Virus record (IMG/VR): IMGVR_UViG_3300018080_000138
Span: 1 to 64,000 of that record
Direction: 5' to 3' (one strand)
DNA length: 64,000 nucleotides
DNA from: a virus
The position numbers and the translations under genes are program-made. Each line of letters opens with the position of its first letter. Within the stretch, counting starts at the first letter, position 1. Positions 1 to 9,800 of the stretch are shown here, piece after piece. Below the pieces are notes generated by a model. The model was not told the origin of the DNA and made no database searches. It was given only the letters and a program-made list of their open reading frames with translations.

Positions 1-1
1 A

Positions 2-325
2 GGCACAGATAATATTATTATAGGGCATGATGAAGATCCCCCACTTGCTACAACCTCTAACCATTTAAATATTGGTGGTACGATTTATGGTGACTTGTCT
101 ACAGATAAGGTAGGAATAGGAGTTGTTGCTCCAAATGAAAGTCTGGAAGCAGCAGGAAAAATAAGATCAAACAGTGTGTTTAATGTTAATGGGACGGATG
201 GTATCTCAGGGACGTTAACATTGGATGATGGTGCAAACTGGAGAATCACACTAACATTTTTAGGCGGTATATTGACAGGACAAACAACAGGTGTTAGTGC
301 TGGAGCATTGGCACAATGGGTATAA
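2..325 (+). CDS. fibre-like structural protein, C-terminal end (partial)
   Basis: The reading frame is open from the window edge, so only the last 107 residues are seen. They include a segment around NLNIGGTIYGDLST followed by KVGIG, a pattern common near the C-terminus of phage tail or head fibres and other trimeric fibre proteins. The rest is rich in Gly, Thr, Ser and Asn with no charged helix. It lies directly before the head-completion genes, so a head fibre, decoration protein or misplaced tail fibre are all possible. The family assignment comes from sequence style alone. Confidence 0.6.
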   Translation, partial: GTDNIIIGHDEDPPLATTSNHLNIGGTIYGDLSTDKVGIGVVAPNESLEAAGKIRSNSVFNVNGTDGISGTLTLDDGANWRITLTFLGGILTGQTTGVSAGALAQWV

Positions 326-347
326 TTTATATATAAGGAGAATAAAG

Positions 348-623
348 GTGACAGTAAAAACAAAAAAATTAAAAAAGGATAGAACAGATAACGCAACCAC
401 ATATTTAGAACAAGAAGAGATCAATGAAATAGCAGAACATATTCTTACTGAGAAGGAAAAAGCAAGGGAAATATTGATAGCGGAATGTAAGAAAGATGAA
501 GAAAAATGTTCAAAAGGTATTGAGGCTGTTTTAAAAGAGTGTAATTGCAGACTTGATATAGGTATGATGATTTTCGCCGGAAGAAATGAACCTATTATGA
601 GGGTTGTGTCCAATGGCATATAA
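348..623 (+). CDS. small charged protein in head region, unknown function
   Basis: I chose the GTG at 348 because AAGGAG at 335-340 sits 7 bases upstream; an in-frame TTG or GTG further up would overlap the previous gene and lacks a ribosome site. The 91-residue product is highly charged, with Lys and Glu runs between residues 5 and 60 predicting a long helix, and four Cys. No family is recognised. Its place just before the connector genes suggests a small head or neck accessory protein, which is inference only. Confidence 0.6.
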   Translation: MTVKTKKLKKDRTDNATTYLEQEEINEIAEHILTEKEKAREILIAECKKDEEKCSKGIEAVLKECNCRLDIGMMIFAGRNEPIMRVVSNGI

Positions 624-789
624 TTGCTTTGCAGATAGGTCTTCTGCAAAATTTGCACAAAGAAGTTATAATTTATGGTATAAGTGTCAATTTATCCATG
701 AGTGTTTTGATATTAATTTGGCGGATGATGAATTGGACAGTATTTTAGTAGACGATAATTTATCCGTAATAATTGGGGAGGTCTGTTAA
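613..789 (+). CDS. small hypothetical protein
   Basis: The start is ATG 613, with GAGGG at 599-603 as ribosome site; it overlaps the end of the previous gene, implying translational coupling. The 58-residue product starts with an aromatic and Cys-containing stretch and ends with an acidic segment rich in Asp and Leu. No family is recognised. It is retained because of the good ribosome site and tight packing inside the head operon. Confidence 0.55.
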   Translation: MAYNCFADRSSAKFAQRSYNLWYKCQFIHECFDINLADDELDSILVDDNLSVIIGEVC

Positions 790-790
790 A

Positions 791-1123
791 ATGCCCCTTA
801 CGAATTTTTATGTTGGGGAATCAAAAGATTTTTCAGTGACAATAACTTATAATGGTGCTACACCAAATATCACAGCCGATACAATTAGATGGATTGTTAA
901 GGAGAATAGATCCGATCTTGATACAAGTGCAGTAATAAATGTTACGGCAGATTGCGTTACTAATGGTGCTAATGGTGTTGCATATGTCAATGTAACGCCT
1001 GCGGAAACTGATATTACACCAGGGAATTATTATTGGGAATTGGTATGGAATTTGGCAACTGGGAAAGAGTTTGTACTTGAGCAGGATAAAATAGTGCTGT
1101 ATGAGCGCGTGGAGGACGTATGA
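791..1123 (+). CDS. probable beta-sandwich structural protein (head region)
   Basis: ATG 791 follows GGGGAGG at 775-781. The 110-residue product alternates short beta strands (for example FSVTITYNG and YYWELVWNL) and ends in a strand-rich segment with charged residues, like the immunoglobulin-like or BppU N-terminal-like domains often found in phage head and baseplate regions. The stop overlaps the start of the connector gene at 1120. A structural role is likely from composition and position, but the precise role is unknown. Confidence 0.6.
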   Translation: MPLTNFYVGESKDFSVTITYNGATPNITADTIRWIVKENRSDLDTSAVINVTADCVTNGANGVAYVNVTPAETDITPGNYYWELVWNLATGKEFVLEQDKIVLYERVEDV

Positions 1124-1770
1124 ATTATGTAACACTTACACAGATAACTAAGAGATGGACACCACCTGATGGTTTTTCAGATTCAGACATAGAAGAGTAT
1201 GCCGTATTGGCGGAGGAAATGATTGAAAAGTTTACAAATGATAAATTTAGAATTGTTTCCGATACATTAGAAGTTGATGGTAGTGGTAGTAGTATGCTTA
1301 ATATAAGTAAGTATACAAGTTTGCAAATATTGTCCATAACACAGATAAAGTATATTTCCGATACTTATGATGAAGTGATAGATAGTTCATATTATGAAGT
1401 GTATAAAAGGTTTATTAAGTTGGATGAATCATTAGAAATAAGAGGATATCCTTATTTATCCACAGGAAATTGGGTAAAGGGGTCGAAAAATTATGAAGTT
1501 ACTGGAACATTTGGATGGTCATCTACACCAGCACTTATTACAAGGGCAGCGATTTTATTGGCAAGGAAGTTAATAGATAATGATGATCCTGAGTCAGCAG
1601 GTGGGGCATTAAGTCCTTTAATGAAGTCAGAAAAGATTGGTGATTATTCATACACTAAGGATGATGGTGGTGACTTTGGAAAAAACTTACAATCATTTAC
1701 TGGAGACATTGAGATAGATAGTATTTTAAGTTCATATATAAATAAAATTCCATATGTTGGAGCAGTATAA
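1120..1770 (+). CDS. head-tail connector protein (gp6/gp15-like)
   Basis: This 216-residue protein starts at an ATGA overlap. The N-terminal motif of the form YVTLTQITKRW, then an acidic helix (SDIEEYAVLAEEMIEKFTN) and later the small-residue-rich helix with ALITRAAILLARK, match the overall plan of phage head-tail connector proteins that bind under the portal. Four overlapping genes follow in the canonical order connector, head-tail adaptor, gp10-like, tail terminator, which strongly supports the role. Length is somewhat above the usual 100-200 residues. Confidence 0.7.
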   Translation: MNYVTLTQITKRWTPPDGFSDSDIEEYAVLAEEMIEKFTNDKFRIVSDTLEVDGSGSSMLNISKYTSLQILSITQIKYISDTYDEVIDSSYYEVYKRFIKLDESLEIRGYPYLSTGNWVKGSKNYEVTGTFGWSSTPALITRAAILLARKLIDNDDPESAGGALSPLMKSEKIGDYSYTKDDGGDFGKNLQSFTGDIEIDSILSSYINKIPYVGAV

Positions 1771-2114
1771 TGTCTTTAAATGGAATGCTAAATGGAAGGG
1801 TGGATTTGTATAGAAGGACAAAAACTGCAGATGGTAGCGGTGGATTTACAGAAGTATGGAATATAGTAAAAAGAAAAATACCTGTTAGAGTTTGGAGGAC
1901 TGGTGAGAGAAGAACACATCTTCCATCGGGTGATAGTATTTCAGCAAGAAGGAAGATGGTTTCCAGAAAAAGTTCAAGTATATTAGTTGGTGATCGAGTG
2001 TACTATGAGAGTCAGTACTTTTTAGTTGTTGACAGATATTCAGTATCTGGATATAATTCTCAAAATCATTATGAGTATGTACTTGAGATGATTCCAAGAC
2101 AAATGGATGTATAA
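1770..2114 (+). CDS. head-tail adaptor (SPP1 gp16/HK97 gp7-type)
   Basis: The 114-residue product has the beta-barrel pattern of head-tail joining proteins: an N-terminal strand VDLYRRT, the central WNIVKRKIPVRVWR with a following polar loop, then ILVGDRVYYESQYFLVVD, a signature-like strand pair of this family. It would form the stopper ring between connector and tail. It overlaps its neighbours by one base on both sides. Confidence 0.72.
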   Translation: MSLNGMLNGRVDLYRRTKTADGSGGFTEVWNIVKRKIPVRVWRTGERRTHLPSGDSISARRKMVSRKSSSILVGDRVYYESQYFLVVDRYSVSGYNSQNHYEYVLEMIPRQMDV

Positions 2115-2479
2115 TGAGCAAATTTATTACTGTAGATTTTAATGAAGAAGAAGTAGACAAGGCATTTAATAAATTAACAGATATTGAGAAGGATATTATA
2201 ACTATTTGTGAGACATGTTCTATGATAGTTGTTACTGAAGCAAAACGAATAATAACAGAGAAGGGACATATAGTTACAGGAAATTTAAGAAGATCGATTA
2301 TAGGAGTTGTTGAGTCAATCGCAATAGATATTATCTTAGGTAAAATAGGTAGTCATTTAAATTATGCATATTATGTTGAAAGATTACCTGATGGTGGATA
2401 TTTATTTGAGGCATTGGAAAATAAATTTGATAATCTTGTTAAGTGTTTATCTAATAAAATAGCGGAGAGGATAGTATAG
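2114..2479 (+). CDS. HK97 gp10-like neck/tail-completion protein
   Basis: The 121-residue product has an N-terminal helix (EEEVDKAFNKL), a long central helix and the conserved core where a helix is followed by G-(H)-x-TGNLRRSI. The TGNLR-S motif followed by a strand that contacts the tail is the hallmark of gp10-like proteins. It sits exactly between the adaptor and the tail terminator as in HK97-like operons. Confidence 0.78.
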   Translation: MSKFITVDFNEEEVDKAFNKLTDIEKDIITICETCSMIVVTEAKRIITEKGHIVTGNLRRSIIGVVESIAIDIILGKIGSHLNYAYYVERLPDGGYLFEALENKFDNLVKCLSNKIAERIV

Positions 2480-2913
2480 TGTCTCACACTACAAGTATAT
2501 GGAAGTTAATCTATGATGAGTTAGTTGGTAATGCAGCATTAGTTGCCGCATTGGGGCATACAAGTAGCAATGAAAAAATAGGGAGAATGTCTAATAAAAA
2601 ACATTTAGGTGACCCATGTGTTGTATATTCGCAAAAATTATCAAATAAATTGGTGGACGAGGATCAAGAAAGAATAATAAGCATAAGAAAAAAATATATA
2701 GAATTGGCATCATTTAGTGAGAATAATGATACTATTGCAGTAGATAACATGGAATTGGTAATGAGTGCATTGGACGGAAAAAATTTAACTGATGGGACGT
2801 ATAAGGTAGTTTTACTGCAATGGGATGGATTTAGTAGTGCCGGATACTATGATGAGAATGAAAAAGCATATAGGATAGATACAAGATTTTTATTAATTAC
2901 AAGAGAGTTATAG
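2479..2913 (+). CDS. tail terminator-like protein
   Basis: The start is GTG 2479, overlapping the TAG of the previous gene. The 144-residue product begins with a helix of the form SIWKLIYDELVGNAALVAAL, typical of minor tail/terminator proteins, and ends with strand-rich sequence (YRIDTRFLLITREL). It precedes the tail tube gene, the standard place for the protein that caps the tail tube and joins it to the head. Confidence 0.68.
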   Translation: MSHTTSIWKLIYDELVGNAALVAALGHTSSNEKIGRMSNKKHLGDPCVVYSQKLSNKLVDEDQERIISIRKKYIELASFSENNDTIAVDNMELVMSALDGKNLTDGTYKVVLLQWDGFSSAGYYDENEKAYRIDTRFLLITREL

Positions 2914-2923
2914 GAGAAAAAAG

Positions 2924-3469
2924 ATGTCAAGAGATGATGCTAATAATTTGAATATAGGTAATATTATTATTGGTGCAGGTGAACTTGAAGTTGATGGTGT
3001 AAACGTAGGATTTACACGAGAAGGTGTTAAGTTTTCCTATGAAAGAACTATTTTAGAAGTGGAGGTTGACCAAGATACATCACCTGTAAAACATAAAAGA
3101 ACTGCTTCTGCGATGATTGTATCAACGAATTTGCTTGAGGCAACATTAAATAATATAAAAATTGTATGGGGGATCTCTGGAACTACTACATCACTTGGTG
3201 ATGGTACAACAGAATTAAAGTTTGGTTCGGAGTCTTCTTGTGAAGGTGAGACAGAACATGAGTTATGGTTTAGTGGACCTGGTCCTGATTGTAAAACAAG
3301 GTATGTTGAGATTTACAAGGCATATTCTATGGAAGCCGGTGAACATACATATACAAAAGCAGGTGAAGTAGTAATTCCGGTGGTATTTAAAGTGTTATCA
3401 GATAGAACTAAACCTGTTGGTGAACGCTTTGGTAGAATTCTCGACACAGAAGATGACTGGATAGATTAA
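2924..3469 (+). CDS. major tail tube protein
   Basis: ATG 2924 follows AGGAG at 2912-2916. The 181-residue product is strand-rich, with NIIIGAGELEVDGVNVG near the start, a central TLNNIKIVWGISG segment and a GPGPDC motif followed by strands ending in IPVVFKVLSD. Position between the terminator and the chaperone genes supports the tube role. A clear paralogue with the same GPGP-x-C and IPIVFKG features is encoded at 14706-15245. Confidence 0.75.
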   Translation: MSRDDANNLNIGNIIIGAGELEVDGVNVGFTREGVKFSYERTILEVEVDQDTSPVKHKRTASAMIVSTNLLEATLNNIKIVWGISGTTTSLGDGTTELKFGSESSCEGETEHELWFSGPGPDCKTRYVEIYKAYSMEAGEHTYTKAGEVVIPVVFKVLSDRTKPVGERFGRILDTEDDWID

Positions 3470-3492
3470 AAAATTAAATTGAGGATGAGAAT

Positions 3493-3762
3493 ATGAAAGT
3501 AGTAGAATATGACACGAGTGATTTTTATTTCTCAGCATATTTAAAATCAGTAGGACTTGACTTGGTTGGATCACGAAAGGCAGAAAATCATAATGGCCTT
3601 GTTTTTACACTGCGTGGTGAGATTCCTGTTGATGCTGAGTCATTATCAGTATTATATTATAGTAAGCAAGCATCTGTCAATGTAAATGCATTCGTGGATG
3701 CGGTAAGATATTTTAAGTCATATATAAATGATGGTGAAGGAAAAAATCAACTACAAGAATAA
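3493..3762 (+). CDS. DUF5659-like small protein
   Basis: The 89-residue product starts with a conserved pattern of the form Y-x-TSDFYFSAYLKSVG, a middle polar segment, then FTL and a C-terminal helix containing VNAFVDAVRYFKSYI. This matches my recollection of DUF5659 proteins, small proteins often found in phages. Its role is unknown. It lies between the tail tube and chaperone genes with AGGATG-type ribosome site. Confidence 0.55.
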   Translation: MKVVEYDTSDFYFSAYLKSVGLDLVGSRKAENHNGLVFTLRGEIPVDAESLSVLYYSKQASVNVNAFVDAVRYFKSYINDGEGKNQLQE

Positions 3763-3771
3763 GGAGAATAA

Positions 3772-4152
3772 ATGAGTTTAGGATTAGTAAAATTACAGAA
3801 AGAATTAGTATTGGAATCAGGTGAAAAAATAACTTTTATTCCATTAGTATTAGAGGAATATCTTAAGTTTATTGATGATTTTGTAGATATTATAATAGAA
3901 GTACATAAAAAGTATCCTGATTTTGATACAGATAAATTTTCAATAGATGATTTATTATTGGTGAAAGATATTTTACCAAAAATTTTAACGTTATCTGATA
4001 AGGTATTAAAAAAATCTCCTGATTATGCAAAGAAAAATTTTACATTGTTTGACATGACTAATATAATAGATATGTTTTTGGATGTAAATAAATTAAAAGA
4101 AGTATTTGCAAATTTAACGAAAACCAAGGATATCAAAAAGAAAAAGGTATAA
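3772..4152 (+). CDS. tail assembly chaperone, short form (gpG-like)
   Basis: The 126-residue protein starts at ATG 3772 with AAGGAG upstream. It is helical and acidic, with a middle region FVDIIIEVHKKYPDFD typical of Gram-positive siphovirus tail chaperones. It ends in a lysine-rich segment encoded by AAAAAGAAAAAGG, directly before a second open frame and the tape measure gene. In lambda-type tails the G protein and its frameshift extension bind the tape measure during tube assembly. Confidence 0.72.
   Translation: MSLGLVKLQKELVLESGEKITFIPLVLEEYLKFIDDFVDIIIEVHKKYPDFDTDKFSIDDLLLVKDILPKILTLSDKVLKKSPDYAKKNFTLFDMTNIIDMFLDVNKLKEVFANLTKTKDIKKKKV
4134..4147 (+). promoter_or_regulatory. probable -1 ribosomal frameshift site for tail chaperone fusion
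   Basis: Two consecutive AAAAAG hexamers lie at 4135-4146, read in the zero frame as AAA AAG AAA AAG, three bases before the TAA at 4150. After a -1 slip at either one, the new frame has no stop through 4152-4166 and runs straight into the open frame at 4167-4460. The downstream ATG at 4167 has no convincing ribosome site. This is the usual G/GT arrangement. The X position of each heptamer is C or G rather than the ideal A. Confidence 0.65.
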
Positions 4153-4166
4153 GTAGTAGAAAAGTA

Positions 4167-4460
4167 ATGGATATCCTTGGTGACTTGGTAGACAAGATTT
4201 TATCTGACTATGCATATACATTAGATCAGTTGATGAAGCAAGTAACACCATACCAATTGATTATGATGTCAAAGGCCATAGATAGAAGACTGGCTAAAAA
4301 TTTAAAGATATTTTCAAATGTTATTAGAATATCAGTATTAGGTAGTAGTGAAAATTTTGATAATCTTCAACTTGCTTTATCAGGTAATGAGATAAAAGAA
4401 ATGGTAAAATTAAGTACAAGTGTCCCAGGTTTTAGTATTATAAAGAAGGAACGAAAATGA
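4167..4460 (+). CDS. tail assembly chaperone, frameshift extension (T part)
   Basis: The open frame lies in the -1 frame relative to the upstream chaperone and continues upstream of its first ATG. I infer it is made mainly as a fusion of about 229 residues by frameshifting at 4135-4146 rather than as a free protein. The 97 residues from ATG 4167 are helical (LDQLMKQVTPYQLIMMSKAI) and resemble the T part that recruits the tape measure. It overlaps the tape measure start by 4 bases. Confidence 0.65.
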   Translation: MDILGDLVDKILSDYAYTLDQLMKQVTPYQLIMMSKAIDRRLAKNLKIFSNVIRISVLGSSENFDNLQLALSGNEIKEMVKLSTSVPGFSIIKKERK

Positions 4461-6847
4461 AGATAGCAGATGCGTGGATAAATCTGCAAACAAAAATAGC
4501 AGGCTTTAAACAAAATCTTACCAAAGCAAAGGCATCATGGCGGAATTTTGCAAAAGATATTAATTATAATATTAAAAAGATTGAAAAGAATTCCAAGTAC
4601 CTTAATTTTGCACTTAATAAGATAAAATGGGCATTTATTGGTTTAGGTGCTGGTGTTGGAATACTAACACGTTCGTTTGTTAAGTCATCGGCAGAAATGG
4701 AACGTTACAGTAAAATGTTTACTATTTTGTACGGTGATGCAGATATTGCTGCGAAGAAACTTAGAGATGTTGCGAGGTTTGCTGCACTAACACCATTTGA
4801 ACTACCTGAAGTAATTAATGCCACAAGACTATTAAAAGTTTTTGGTGTTGAGACAGAGGAGACGCTCAGAATAATTGGGGACGCTGCTGCTGCTGTATCG
4901 CAGCCGATAGAAGAAGTTGCATTGTGGTTTGGTAGAATTGCAGCTGGTGATGTTGGTCGTGGATTAATGAGACTTCGTGAGATGGGGTTGATAACAAAAG
5001 AAATGTTAGAAGGGAAAGGGCTTGAGTTTGATAAAGGTGGTGCATATAAGGGGTCTATAAATGTATTAATGGCAGCAATAACAGATATCCTTAAAACTAA
5101 ATTTATGGGCATGATGGATGAAATGTCAACATCATGGGAAGGAATGTTATCAAATCTTAGTGATTTCTGGTTTCAGATAAAGGCAAAAATCGGCGATGTG
5201 ATTTTACCGTATTTAAAAGAAAGGTTAAAAAAATTACTTGATACTTTAGATGAGTGGACGGAAAGTGGGAAGTTGGATAAGTATGTTACTCAAATAGGTG
5301 GAAAAATATTAACTACCTTTCAACTTATTGAGAAAGGTATAAAGACAATAGTAAAATACCGGGTTCAGATAATGGCAGTTGTTAATGGTCTACTGGCTTT
5401 TACTGCTGCATTAAAGATAGGCGCGGTTATCCTTAAATTTACCCTTGCCATAAAGGCAGCTGGAACTGTTTTTGGTGCGTTTACTGCATTAATAGCAAGC
5501 AATCCACTTGGTATTCTTGCAGCAGCAATAGGCGTTGTTGTTGGTGCAATCACAATATTGGTAAATAAATATAGTAGTTGGGGTGAAGTAATTGATTGGT
5601 TATGGCATAAAATAAAATTGTTCTCAGCATATATTATTGCGGATGGCCAAGTGGCCAAACAATATTTTATCTCTCTTGGAAAGACAATAAAAAATAAAAT
5701 GAAAGGTGATTTTCTTGGTGCCTCACGTGAGATGGAAAATTTTAATCAGGTTGCTACACAGAAGCATGCTGATCTTAGATTAAAGATGGCTCAAATAGAT
5801 GCTGACTATCAAACTAAAAAATTTAATAGAGAAATGAAAGCTATTAGTGCGGTACGTACTGAAAAGGATAAGAACATTGCGACTGAAAGAAAATCAATAA
5901 GTGATTTATTTAATACTGAGAATGAAATTACTGATAAAATGATTGAAGCACAGAAGGACGCTGCCAATAAGCGCTATGAAATACTTCATGGTGAGTTTGA
6001 GTCGAGAAAAAGACTTGCATTAGAAGATTATGAAAGAATGCTTAGTTTGGGTGTGGAAAAGCAAACTGCAAATATAATTTTACAGCAAAAACTTAGTGAG
6101 ATAGATAGGGATGAGTCGGCACATAGAATATCTATTGTCGAAGAGGAAGTTGAGAAAAAAATAGAGAAGATGAAGGAACTTGGTATTTTATCTGCCGAGG
6201 ATCAACGGGAAAGATTATTATTACTTAGGGATGAAGTTGAAGAGGGAACAGAGCTTTGGACAATGTATACGGATAAGATAAATGAACTTTCGAGTAAGAT
6301 TAGCAGTGCATGGGATACTGAGTTTGATAAAGCAATAGGAAGAATAACTTCTTCATTATCAAGTTCATTATCGAAAATGCTTAAGAATACACGGACATTT
6401 GCCAGTGGAGTAAAGGCAATTTTTGAGTCATTAAAAAATACAATAATTGATATAATAGCGGACATTGCTGCAAAATGGGCAATATCAGGTATATTGTCGG
6501 CTGCCGGGTTGCCAACTGGAGTTATACCTGGATTTGCTACAGGTGCAGTAGTGTTTAAAAAGACAATGGCAAATGTTGCGGAAAATGAACCTGAGGCTGT
6601 AATTCCATTTAGTAAACTTGCTGCCGCACTTAGAGAAAGTGATATTATGGATCATACAATACCAAGTTTAGGCAGATCAATATCAGGTGAGCAGGCAAAT
6701 ACACCTATGGCGGAGAAAAACGTTAATTTATCAATAATGAATAGTTTTGATGGTGCTGTGATTACAGATGATGATACATTGGATACGTTTTATGAAAAAG
6801 TAATACTTAAGGCGATGCGAAGATATAAAGAAAAGTTATCGGAGTAA
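4457..6847 (+). CDS. tail tape measure protein
   Basis: A 796-residue protein, long and helical. Residues about 90-185 carry the tape-measure N-terminal domain pattern (ARFAALTPFELPEVINATRLL, then AAAAVSQPIEEVALWFGRI and GRGLMRLREMGL). Hydrophobic segments occur near residues 58-75 and 305-370, followed by a charged coiled coil (about 400-650) and a Gly-rich C-terminal region with FATGAVVFKKTMANVAENEPEAVIPF, common at tape measure C-termini. It sets tail length; 796 residues would suggest a tail of ordinary siphovirus length. Confidence 0.9.
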   Translation: MKIADAWINLQTKIAGFKQNLTKAKASWRNFAKDINYNIKKIEKNSKYLNFALNKIKWAFIGLGAGVGILTRSFVKSSAEMERYSKMFTILYGDADIAAKKLRDVARFAALTPFELPEVINATRLLKVFGVETEETLRIIGDAAAAVSQPIEEVALWFGRIAAGDVGRGLMRLREMGLITKEMLEGKGLEFDKGGAYKGSINVLMAAITDILKTKFMGMMDEMSTSWEGMLSNLSDFWFQIKAKIGDVILPYLKERLKKLLDTLDEWTESGKLDKYVTQIGGKILTTFQLIEKGIKTIVKYRVQIMAVVNGLLAFTAALKIGAVILKFTLAIKAAGTVFGAFTALIASNPLGILAAAIGVVVGAITILVNKYSSWGEVIDWLWHKIKLFSAYIIADGQVAKQYFISLGKTIKNKMKGDFLGASREMENFNQVATQKHADLRLKMAQIDADYQTKKFNREMKAISAVRTEKDKNIATERKSISDLFNTENEITDKMIEAQKDAANKRYEILHGEFESRKRLALEDYERMLSLGVEKQTANIILQQKLSEIDRDESAHRISIVEEEVEKKIEKMKELGILSAEDQRERLLLLRDEVEEGTELWTMYTDKINELSSKISSAWDTEFDKAIGRITSSLSSSLSKMLKNTRTFASGVKAIFESLKNTIIDIIADIAAKWAISGILSAAGLPTGVIPGFATGAVVFKKTMANVAENEPEAVIPFSKLAAALRESDIMDHTIPSLGRSISGEQANTPMAEKNVNLSIMNSFDGAVITDDDTLDTFYEKVILKAMRRYKEKLSE

Positions 6848-6848
6848 T

Positions 6849-9800
6849 ATGCAAATATTTGAAGATGAAGCTGGACTTCTTGCTGAGCAAAGATCATTGA
6901 GTACAGAATGTTCGTATCGATGTTTTATCTATGAAAGACTTGGTAAGATAGTAGATTATGACGTAGCAGTAGCGGGTATGCAAAATATATATATCGAAGG
7001 CAGATTGGACTCTACACCCCACACTATCAATGTAATAAAAGGTGATTTTTTATTAATAGAATCAAGTAATAGGAGCTTTGAGGACGAATTTTATGTTAAT
7101 GCTAATAGTGGATATCAAGCGGGTGGTGGTAATACATGCATACAAATATCATTAGATAATAAGTATAAGAATGGATTTTTAGATGAGGGTGAAACACACA
7201 ATGCAATTGACGATGATGATTTAAATGGAATTGTGTACAAAAGGTATGAGGTAACAGATAATATTATTAAAAACTCGTTAAGATCTATTAACTATGGAAT
7301 GGATACATCTACATATTGCCGATCAAAGGCAACGGTAACACAATTTGAGTTAAGTAATAAGGATTATTTTTATTGTGATAGAGAGAATGAAAAAGGAATA
7401 TTTTTTTCAAAAATATTTAATTGCTCGGTTACGTCTATAACTGAGGGTGTACCTGACACAAAGGTATATTACTCAGGCTCGAGTTGGAAGGATAATTTAC
7501 AAGGAAGTACATTAGTTCCTATCTCTGGAGATACAATAGATGCTGAATATATGATTTTATCTTCTAATGCAGAATTAAATAGATTAGAAGTATACGGAAC
7601 ATTAGAGTCAGATGGTCTTGAGGTAGGTGATTATTTTACTATTGAGACATATAGAAGAAAATTAGTAAAGATAGTAGCCGGTTATAGAAGTATTGGCTCA
7701 GATTGGTATTTATTATTTGGTGGAATAATTAGAACTGATGGTTTTGTTGTGTCTGATGATAATAGAACAATAAACATTAAATGTTTTGGGCATGCAAAAG
7801 ATCTTGAGAATAATTATGCATATGAGGCTGCCGATGGTAGTTATTTTCATATTTTAAGTGGTGTTACGATTGTTGGATTTAGTGTCTATGGAAATGTTTC
7901 ATATGGTGTAAAGACAATAAATTATTTATTCTCAAATGGAGTCGCCATACCTGGAATAAACCCTATTTATGTTGATAAATGGTTTGGTGGTTCGCGTAAT
8001 AGATTGATTAGATTTAGACCATCTGATGAGTTAAGTTACGATAATGGCCCTTGGGTTACTGTAAGCAACTCAATATATGGAAACGATGGTGCAAACGTAA
8101 AGTATGAGGAAGAAGGTACATATAACTCACTTGAGAGAGCAGGATTAATTTCATTTGATACTGATGAAGATGCAACTATTAAAGAATATGGCGCAGTGGC
8201 ATTATCATTTGATGGTGGAAATGAAGTTGATATAGGATTTTCTAATTTTATAGTTTTATTTTATGATGCAGGAACAGCAACATATACGGATATTACAGGA
8301 ACAATAATTGATAGTGATGGTTACCATATTGATACAATTAGTCAGACAGGTGATGAAATAATAATTTGTTTTAAGTCACAATTTTTTGGTCTTGCGATGA
8401 CATTACTTAGTAAGTCAGATTATGTTGGTGGTGTTGAGTTTAAATACTCAAAAGGTGAGGATTGGTTGGCGTTGGCTGTGACAGATGGGACAGCTGGATG
8501 CACACAGAGTGGTAATATAACATATGATGATCCTGGTGATTGGAAACCATTTTTTCAAGACTTTGGTGGGACAATTGGTGAGGTATCTAATGTTTATGGA
8601 ATTAAAATTAGATCTACATCACCAGGAGGAACAGTAATTCTGGGCATGTTACAACCTTTTATAAAATTATATGGAAAAAGTGGTGTTAATCTTGATGTTA
8701 TTATTAATTATAGAAACCTTCCAAAAAAATCTGTAGAAGATAATGTCATAGTAAGACATGATAGTAATAATAATCCGACGGTGACAAATTGGTACAGTCA
8801 TATAACCGGTGCGTTATTGATTGAGCAACTATGCACTGCTGCTGGGATTGATAGTACTAAAAGAAATATTCCTGATTTAGAAGTTGATCTTGGTAAGTCA
8901 GTAATTTCTTTAATTGGAAGATGTCCAAATCAAAATTATGGCAAGTTACCTTGCTGTTCTTGTTACGATTCTGCGTCGGATACATATTTTTTTGGTGTAG
9001 GTAACGAAGTATGGAAGATGACCAATGAAGGATTTGTATTAATTGGTAAGTTAGATCCTTATGTAGGTGATTCATCGTGGGATACTGAAGTAACTGGCCT
9101 GGTAGATTGGGATAAGGTAACATGGTGTTTGGACATTTGGAAGATGAAAATAGATGGTAATGGTTATTTACAAGGAATTGCAATTTGGCACCCACAAAGA
9201 AGATCGGCAACATATTATAATGAATTTCACGATGATCTTCATGAGTTTGGTAGATCAACACCTTGTATTATATTTAGAAGTACAAATCTAACATCCATTA
9301 CACATCAAACTCAGGCAGATAATCCGGCAGGAAATGGTTGGAGTCAGATAAAAAGTGGTGAGTTATGCCACCGAAGAGGTGTTCAAGCAGATCCAGGTAA
9401 TCCTTGGGCGATAGGAAGGTTGGATTTAGTTTTAGGAATGGGTAGGGGAGAAAATATATGTATACCAATTCCACAATTTATTAATAAGCTGGAATGGCCT
9501 GGTGGTTTTGATACTGATGATAATTACTTAGGAAATGCTAAAGATATTGAGCAAGAAAGAATTACTACACAGTGTGAGGCTGACTCAATTTTACGATACC
9601 ATAGTGGTACAAAATGGTTAGTATATTATAAGTATGCGGGGGGAATTTATCCGGATGACCCACCTCCAGATGACGATGTTGGTTTTCCATTTACCCTTGG
9701 GCAGGCTGGATTAATGATATGGGATGAAGTAAATGATAGATGGATTACAGTTATAAATACAGAGGAAATTTTATATGGTATTGGTGCGGTATCAGTAACA

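Noticed and set aside
4705-5112. Minus-strand open frame inside the tape measure gene
   Set aside because: Antisense shadow of a clear coding gene in an AT-rich genome, without ribosome site.
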